Origin: Planctomycetota bacterium
GTDB taxonomy: Bacteria > Planctomycetota > Phycisphaerae > Phycisphaerales > SM1A02
Direction: 5' to 3'
Assembly: GCA_009926815.1 (NCBI GenBank)
Contig: RFOC01000015.1
Span: 1 to 17,959, forward strand
Length of the DNA stretch: 17,959 nt
Both the position numbers and the translations under genes were made by a program. Shown here piece after piece: positions 14,481-17,959 of the stretch (positions are counted from its first letter, which is position 1; the number at the start of each line of letters is the position of its first letter). The notes below the pieces were generated by a model. That model saw nothing but the letters and a program-made list of their open reading frames with translations. It was not told where the DNA came from and searched no databases.

Positions 14481-15470
14481 ATGAGATTCCACACGCTCAC
14501 CGCGCTGCTGCCCGTCGCATTGGCCTCCGCCGCGCTTGCCCAGAACGTGGGCGAGGGTGCCGGCTCCAGGGAGAGCCGCGAGTCCATCCAGAACACGGGA
14601 GACCAGGCCAAGCCGGCCGCTCAGGATCAGGCCCCTGCCGGACCGCCCTCGAGCGGACCCTTCAAGCTCTCCGGCGGCTTCGTGCAGCAGTTCGACACCA
14701 GCCTCAACACGGGCGGCAGCTACTCGGCCAGCCGGGCGTACGGCGCGTTCAGTCGGCGGCTGGGCCTCACGTCGAACATGAACCTGGACATCGCCGTGGG
14801 CTACGAGTTCGGCCACTACGAATTCCATGGCACCGCCTTCGGACTCGGAAGCACGCTCAATGCGGAGGCGCTGAGCGTGGTGCCCCGCTTCACGGTGGCG
14901 CTTGATCGTCACTGGGCCGTGGGTGGCGCGCCGATCCTGCAGATGGCGGGACAGACCACCGCCGACGCGGGGCAGACCATCACGGGCGGCGGTCTGGCCA
15001 ACTTCCGCTACGCGTTCGATCAGGACCATGTGCTGGGCCTGGGCGTGCTGGCCAAGGGCCTGCTGGGCAGCGGCGTGATCGTGGTGCCCGCTCCGCTGGT
15101 CGACTGGAAGATCGCGGAAGGTCTCCGCATCAGCAACATCCGGGCCCCCGAGGCGAATCCGTTCGTGGGCCTTGAACTGGAGCAGGAACTGGGATCGCAG
15201 TTCGACGTGGCCTTCGGCGGTGCCTGGGAGTTCCGCCAGTACCGGCTCGATGACGCCGGGGCCGACGCCAACTGGATCTTCCAGGAATCGAACACGTCCA
15301 TCTACGGGCGCCTGGAGTGGCGCCCCACGGAGGCGCTGCGGGTCGATTTCGTGGTGGGCAGCGCGCTGTACAGCCGCGTGAAGACGCTCGATGGCGGCGG
15401 AAGCACCATGACCAGCACCGGCGGCGATCCGGCTCTCGTTCTGGGGGCGTTCGTCAGCTGGCGGTTCTGA
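14481..15470 (+). CDS. Predicted outer-membrane beta-barrel protein (DUF6268-like)
   Basis: This 329-residue exported protein has a Sec signal peptide (residues 1-20, cleavage after 'AALA'). A Pro/Ala/Gln-rich low-complexity linker follows (about 21-60), then alternating hydrophobic strands to the C-terminus, such as 'NLDIAVGYEFGHYEF' and 'ALRVDFVVGSALYSRV'. It ends in 'GAFVSWRF', where the terminal aromatic residue is the usual signal for outer-membrane barrel assembly. The layout fits the DUF6268 outer-membrane family found in Planctomycetota and Verrucomicrobia; its function is not known. The gene lies eight bases after moxR and probably shares its transcript. It converges on the anti-sigma gene with only 14 bp between stops. 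Confidence 0.82.
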   Translation: MRFHTLTALLPVALASAALAQNVGEGAGSRESRESIQNTGDQAKPAAQDQAPAGPPSSGPFKLSGGFVQQFDTSLNTGGSYSASRAYGAFSRRLGLTSNMNLDIAVGYEFGHYEFHGTAFGLGSTLNAEALSVVPRFTVALDRHWAVGGAPILQMAGQTTADAGQTITGGGLANFRYAFDQDHVLGLGVLAKGLLGSGVIVVPAPLVDWKIAEGLRISNIRAPEANPFVGLELEQELGSQFDVAFGGAWEFRQYRLDDAGADANWIFQESNTSIYGRLEWRPTEALRVDFVVGSALYSRVKTLDGGGSTMTSTGGDPALVLGAFVSWRF

Positions 15471-15485
15471 ACCGGCGGATCCGGT
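15471..15485. terminator. Short hairpin between convergent stop codons
   Basis: ACCGG (15471-15475) and CCGGT (15481-15485) form a 5-bp stem with a five-base loop. It lies exactly between the outer-membrane protein stop and the anti-sigma stop. It could act as a weak bidirectional terminator; there is no T-run. Confidence 0.3.
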
Positions 15486-15808
15486 CACCACCGTGGCCCG
15501 GCCGACCCGGGCAGCGTGCACTCCACCACCACCAGCCGACCCTCGGTCCGCTCGAAGCGCTCGCACGCGTTGGCCAGCGCCAACTCGGCCGCCAGCTGCG
15601 GATCGTCGGTGATGATCTGCACGTACTCGGGCAGGCCGACCGGCAAGGTGCGGGCGCTGCGGCTGAGCATGATCGCCGCACCCATGGCCACGGCGACCGC
15701 CAGCCCCTGCACCGTCCTGCGCCTCCTTCGCCGCACGCGGCAGGCTGCGTCGAAGGCGTCGAGGCCAATCGCGAGAGCTTGCCGCTGCCGATCGCTCAAC
15801 TCATGCAT
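15485..15808 (-). CDS. Small single-pass membrane protein, probable anti-sigma factor
   Basis: This 107-residue protein has a short cytoplasmic N-terminus (1-30) ending in a run of Arg, one membrane helix (about 32-49) and a periplasmic domain of about 58 residues. No zinc-binding HxxxCxxC motif of the ZAS class is present. I call it an anti-sigma because it overlaps the ECF sigma gene by 8 bp (the start lies inside the sigma 3' end) and has the right topology. It is much smaller than typical anti-sigmas. The start at 15808 is chosen because this overlap is typical of co-translated sigma/anti-sigma pairs. Topology is clear; function is inferred from context only. Confidence 0.6.
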   Translation of the reverse strand: MHELSDRQRQALAIGLDAFDAACRVRRRRRRTVQGLAVAVAMGAAIMLSRSARTLPVGLPEYVQIITDDPQLAAELALANACERFERTEGRLVVVECTLPGSAGPRW

Positions 15809-16415
15809 CTTCGCTCCTCCGGGCTCGCGCCCGCTCCGCGGCCCGTCGCAGCCGGCTGTCCACGGCGGCGGGGCCAAGACCCATCCATCCGGCCAGCTGG
15901 GCCACGGTGCCCTGGCTCCGGATCAGAAGCTCGAACATCGACTGCTCCTCACCGGAGAGTCCCGCCACGCGGCGGGCGTCCTGCCGAAGCTGCTGAAGCA
16001 GCTCGAAGTCATCCAGAAAGGCCACGGCTTCGGGGCGGGTCTGCGCCACGCGCCGCTCGCGGTTCCGCTGGGCAAGCTCGGTACGAAGCATGTCGATGGC
16101 TGCGCTGCGGACGATCCGCCGCAGCCAGGCGTCCAGGCTGACCACTGAACCGCATCGCCGTGGTGCCCTTGCCACGCGCACCCAGGCATCCTGCGCCACG
16201 TCGGCACCGAGATCGCTCCGACGCCCAAGACTGCGACGCGCCTCGCCATCGACCAGGTCGCATCGCAGGTGAAAGAGCTCCGCGTAGGCATCGCGATCGC
16301 CACGCATCATGCGCGTGGTCAGTCGATCGACGGCCCCATCATCAAGGCCGCCGATCGTGGGCTGACCCGCCCGTGGGGCGACGGACTTGGCGGCTGGATC
16401 GGTCATCAGGGGCAT
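15801..16415 (-). CDS. ECF-type RNA polymerase sigma factor
   Basis: This 204-residue sigma-70-family protein has regions 2 and 4 only. Region 2 covers about residues 30-112, including 'DVAQDAWVRVARA' and 'LDAWLRRIVRSAAIDMLR'. Region 4 covers about 151-195, with 'LSGEEQSMFELLIRSQGTVA' and the DNA-recognition helix 'GLGPAAVDSRLRRAAERARA'. It would direct RNA polymerase to a specific promoter set and be held inactive by the membrane protein encoded immediately downstream. The start could be ATG 16415 or ATG 16406. The gene lies 28 bp after the DUF1573 gene on the same strand, so the three form a likely operon. The trigger and target promoters cannot be told from this window. Confidence 0.9.
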   Translation of the reverse strand: MPLMTDPAAKSVAPRAGQPTIGGLDDGAVDRLTTRMMRGDRDAYAELFHLRCDLVDGEARRSLGRRSDLGADVAQDAWVRVARAPRRCGSVVSLDAWLRRIVRSAAIDMLRTELAQRNRERRVAQTRPEAVAFLDDFELLQQLRQDARRVAGLSGEEQSMFELLIRSQGTVAQLAGWMGLGPAAVDSRLRRAAERARARRSEDA

Positions 16416-16443
16416 GGGCCGCGGGTCACGGGCCTGGCAGCGC

Positions 16444-17421
16444 TCAGGCCGGCGGTGCGCCCGTGGATTCCCGCACGCCGCTGCCCGCGGGGAGCGCCTT
16501 CACCGCCTTGCGCACGGACTGCAGCTCGTCGGCCGTGCCGTGCACGAACAGCATGCCGGATTCACGATGCAGACGCATGCGGAAATCCGCCGAGCGGCTC
16601 GTGGCCGGCATGCCGGCGTCGATGGTCCGGATCAGCGCGTCCTGCTCCGTCTCGATGGCTGAGCGCCTCGCATCACCACCGGCCGCGGCGGGCATGCGGA
16701 ACATGGCGACCGCCTCCGACACCTTCACCGGCACCGCCACCTCCGGCGCATCGGCGCGGCTGGTCGAAACGACCAGCGACGCGGGCCGCCCCGCACGCTC
16801 CCACGCGGCCAGGTCGATCGCGAAGGATTCCTGCCCGCCGGCGCTGCGCAGCGAGCCGCCGCCCAGCATGCCCTCGGGCACCACCTTGGTGATGGCGAAG
16901 TCCTTGCCGTCCACGCTGCGCAGCGTGACGGAAGCGGCCCCGCCGTCCATGATGGCCGCCACGTCGATCACGCTGGGCTCCACGCGCACCATGCTCTTCA
17001 CGCGGCCCTTGATCTGCAGCGTCTCCTTCTGGCCGTCGGTCAGCACCACATGCACGACCTTGGTGAAGTCCACGCCGGTGCGCTTGCCGGGATCCATGGT
17101 GATGTCGATGGTGAACGAGGCACCCGGTGCCACCGGGCCCTTCGGCGGCTCGCTGGTCTTGGTGCAGCCACAGCCAGGCTTGATCTCCTGCACGGTCACC
17201 GGCTGCGAGCTGGTGTTGGTCACGGTCACCGTGGCCTTGGCAGGGGTGTCGGCGGTGACTTCACCCAGGTCGAGCACCTCGGGCGAGAAGCGCAGCACAT
17301 GCGTTTCGAGCGTGGCGGCCGCGGACGAACCACTTGGCGCGGCACCCGAGAGCGCCAACGCCCCCGTGGTCAGGCATGCGAGACCCAGACAGATGGAAGC
17401 GATTCGAGTGCGGGTGTGCAT
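16444..17421 (-). CDS. Exported DUF1573-domain protein
   Basis: This 325-residue exported protein has a Sec signal peptide (residues 1-27, 'GALALSGAA'). An N-terminal Ig/ASH-like DUF1573 domain (about 43-140) contains 'FDLGEV'-type and 'PGCGCTKT' motifs: here 'VLDLGEVTADTPAKATVTVT' and Cys84-Gly-Cys86. The C-terminal half (about 145-325) has no assignment I recognise, although 'FRMRLHRESGMLFVHGTADE' hints at a secretin/TonB-like short domain. DUF1573 proteins are expanded in Planctomycetota and Bacteroidota, with unclear function. The start at 17421 is supported by AGGAG nine bases upstream (17436-17432), a rare clear Shine-Dalgarno in this window. The sigma factor and anti-sigma follow on the same strand. 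Confidence 0.87.
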   Translation of the reverse strand: MHTRTRIASICLGLACLTTGALALSGAAPSGSSAAATLETHVLRFSPEVLDLGEVTADTPAKATVTVTNTSSQPVTVQEIKPGCGCTKTSEPPKGPVAPGASFTIDITMDPGKRTGVDFTKVVHVVLTDGQKETLQIKGRVKSMVRVEPSVIDVAAIMDGGAASVTLRSVDGKDFAITKVVPEGMLGGGSLRSAGGQESFAIDLAAWERAGRPASLVVSTSRADAPEVAVPVKVSEAVAMFRMPAAAGGDARRSAIETEQDALIRTIDAGMPATSRSADFRMRLHRESGMLFVHGTADELQSVRKAVKALPAGSGVRESTGAPPA

Positions 17422-17602
17422 TGGAAGGTTGCTCCTGTCGGCTTGCGAAGATGGGTTCGTGTCGAGAAGGCTCGCGACCGCGCGAAGGCCTCGGTGGTGT
17501 CGGCAGGTCCGGCCGCACCCTGCGACCGCCCCAAGGTAAAACGGAGCCGACCCCACGATTCCGTCAGGATGTCGCCGAAATTTCGCCATACGCTGGAGTG
17601 CC
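17422..17602. promoter_or_regulatory. Divergent intergenic region (DUF1573 / Cdd1-like)
   Basis: This 181-bp gap holds the AGGAG ribosome binding site of the DUF1573 gene (17436-17432) and, for the plus strand, TACGCT at 17589-17594, eight bases before the Cdd1-like ATG. A possible minus-strand -10, TACCTT, lies near 17533-17538, which would leave a leader of over 100 nt for the DUF1573 gene. I see no RNA motif in that leader. Confidence 0.4.
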
Positions 17603-17899
17603 ATGCCCCGCGCCACCCCTGCCAAGCCTCGCGGTCTGGCCGACCTGGCCAATGTCGGCCCCGCTGCCCTCCGCGACTTTCGGGCCCTCGGCATCCGTAG
17701 CGTGGCCCAGCTCGCCCGGCAGGACGCATTCAAGCTCTACGACCGCCTCTGCCGCCGCACCCGCAATCGCAACGACCCCTGCGTGATCGACGTGTTCATG
17801 GCCACCATTGCGCAGAGCCGCGGCGCGGCGCCCAAGCCCTGGTGGAAGTTCACGGCGCAGCGCAAGCGGGCGCTCGCACGCGAGTCCGCTTCAATCTAG
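17603..17899 (+). CDS. Cdd1-like helix-hairpin-helix protein
   Basis: This 98-residue protein matches the small family annotated as 'pathogenicity locus' or Cdd1 (PF11731). It has a helix-hairpin-helix 'LANVGPAALRDFRALGI' (residues 15-31), then 'LYDRLCRRTRNRNDPCVIDV' (45-64) and the C-terminal 'KPWWKFTAQRKR' (78-89). The HhH fold suggests non-specific DNA binding; the biological role of the family is not established, and the name does not imply virulence here. The start at 17603 is supported by TACGCT eight bases upstream. Its TAG stop shares the CTAG tetranucleotide with the stop of the convergent gene. Confidence 0.88.
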   Translation: MPRATPAKPRGLADLANVGPAALRDFRALGIRSVAQLARQDAFKLYDRLCRRTRNRNDPCVIDVFMATIAQSRGAAPKPWWKFTAQRKRALARESASI

Positions 17900-17959
17900 C
17901 GGCCCGGCTCGAAGCCCCGCAGCGACTCCAGCTCCGCGATCGCCTCGAGATCCTTCGGG
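17896..17959 (-). CDS. 3' end of an unidentified gene (cut by window edge)
   Basis: On the minus strand an open frame enters from the window edge and ends at TAG 17898-17896, encoding the C-terminal peptide 'PKDLEAIAELESLRGFEPGR'. Codon use and helical, charged composition look genuine, but 20 residues are too few for a family call. The alternative is that this is non-coding. Confidence 0.45.
   Translation of the reverse strand, partial: PKDLEAIAELESLRGFEPGR

Overview
This is a GC-rich, gene-dense bacterial window with about 21 complete protein genes and a partial gene at each edge. It carries no tRNA, rRNA, insertion sequence or CRISPR array. The gene content points to Planctomycetota, probably a Phycisphaerae-like lineage. 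The signs are a PEP-CTERM-type exported protein with an 'IPGPG…RRRR' tail, a DUF1573 protein, an ECF sigma factor with a very small membrane anti-sigma, a tandem clpP pair, and many genes whose start codon lies directly behind a TANNNT -10 box. This placement is an inference; no marker gene in the window fixes it.

Layout. 1-1305 (minus): a cation diffusion facilitator followed by the start of a HEPN-like hypothetical. 1342-2942 (plus): a two-domain universal stress protein coupled to a DUF3313-like lipoprotein. 2813-7859 (minus): a Kup potassium transporter, then a DevC/DevA/DevB-like ABC exporter (permease, ATPase, membrane fusion protein) in a tightly coupled run. 7934-8239 (plus): a small zinc-ribbon protein. 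8249-9268 (minus): a DNA polymerase III delta subunit. 9312-11973 (plus): an isolated succinylarginine dihydrolase (astB) and two clpP genes. 11945-13412 (minus): a riboswitch-controlled unit made of a cobalamin-type riboswitch, a PEP-CTERM exported protein and a coupled PAP2-like membrane protein. 13477-15470 (plus): a MoxR AAA+ ATPase and a predicted outer-membrane beta-barrel. 15485-17421 (minus): a DUF1573 protein, an ECF sigma factor and a mini anti-sigma. 17603-17899 (plus): a Cdd1-type helix-hairpin-helix protein, converging on the 3' end of an unidentified gene.

The most interesting unit is 11945-13412. The leader RNA at about 13412-13278 has the conserved core and B12 box of cobalamin riboswitches. 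The first protein behind it has a signal peptide, a Trp/Tyr-rich domain whose spacing resembles the C-terminal cobalamin-binding domain of transcobalamin/DUF4430 proteins, and a PEP-CTERM-like anchor. The second gene overlaps it by GTGA and encodes a PAP2-fold membrane protein that appears to have lost all its catalytic residues. Together they suggest a B12-repressed surface system for capturing corrinoids in an organism that uses exosortase anchoring.

Other points of note are a second ClpP with Asn in place of the catalytic Asp, recurrent TANNNT boxes 6-10 nt before start codons (predicted leaderless mRNAs), and a 130-bp convergent overlap in which both proteins use low-complexity tails.
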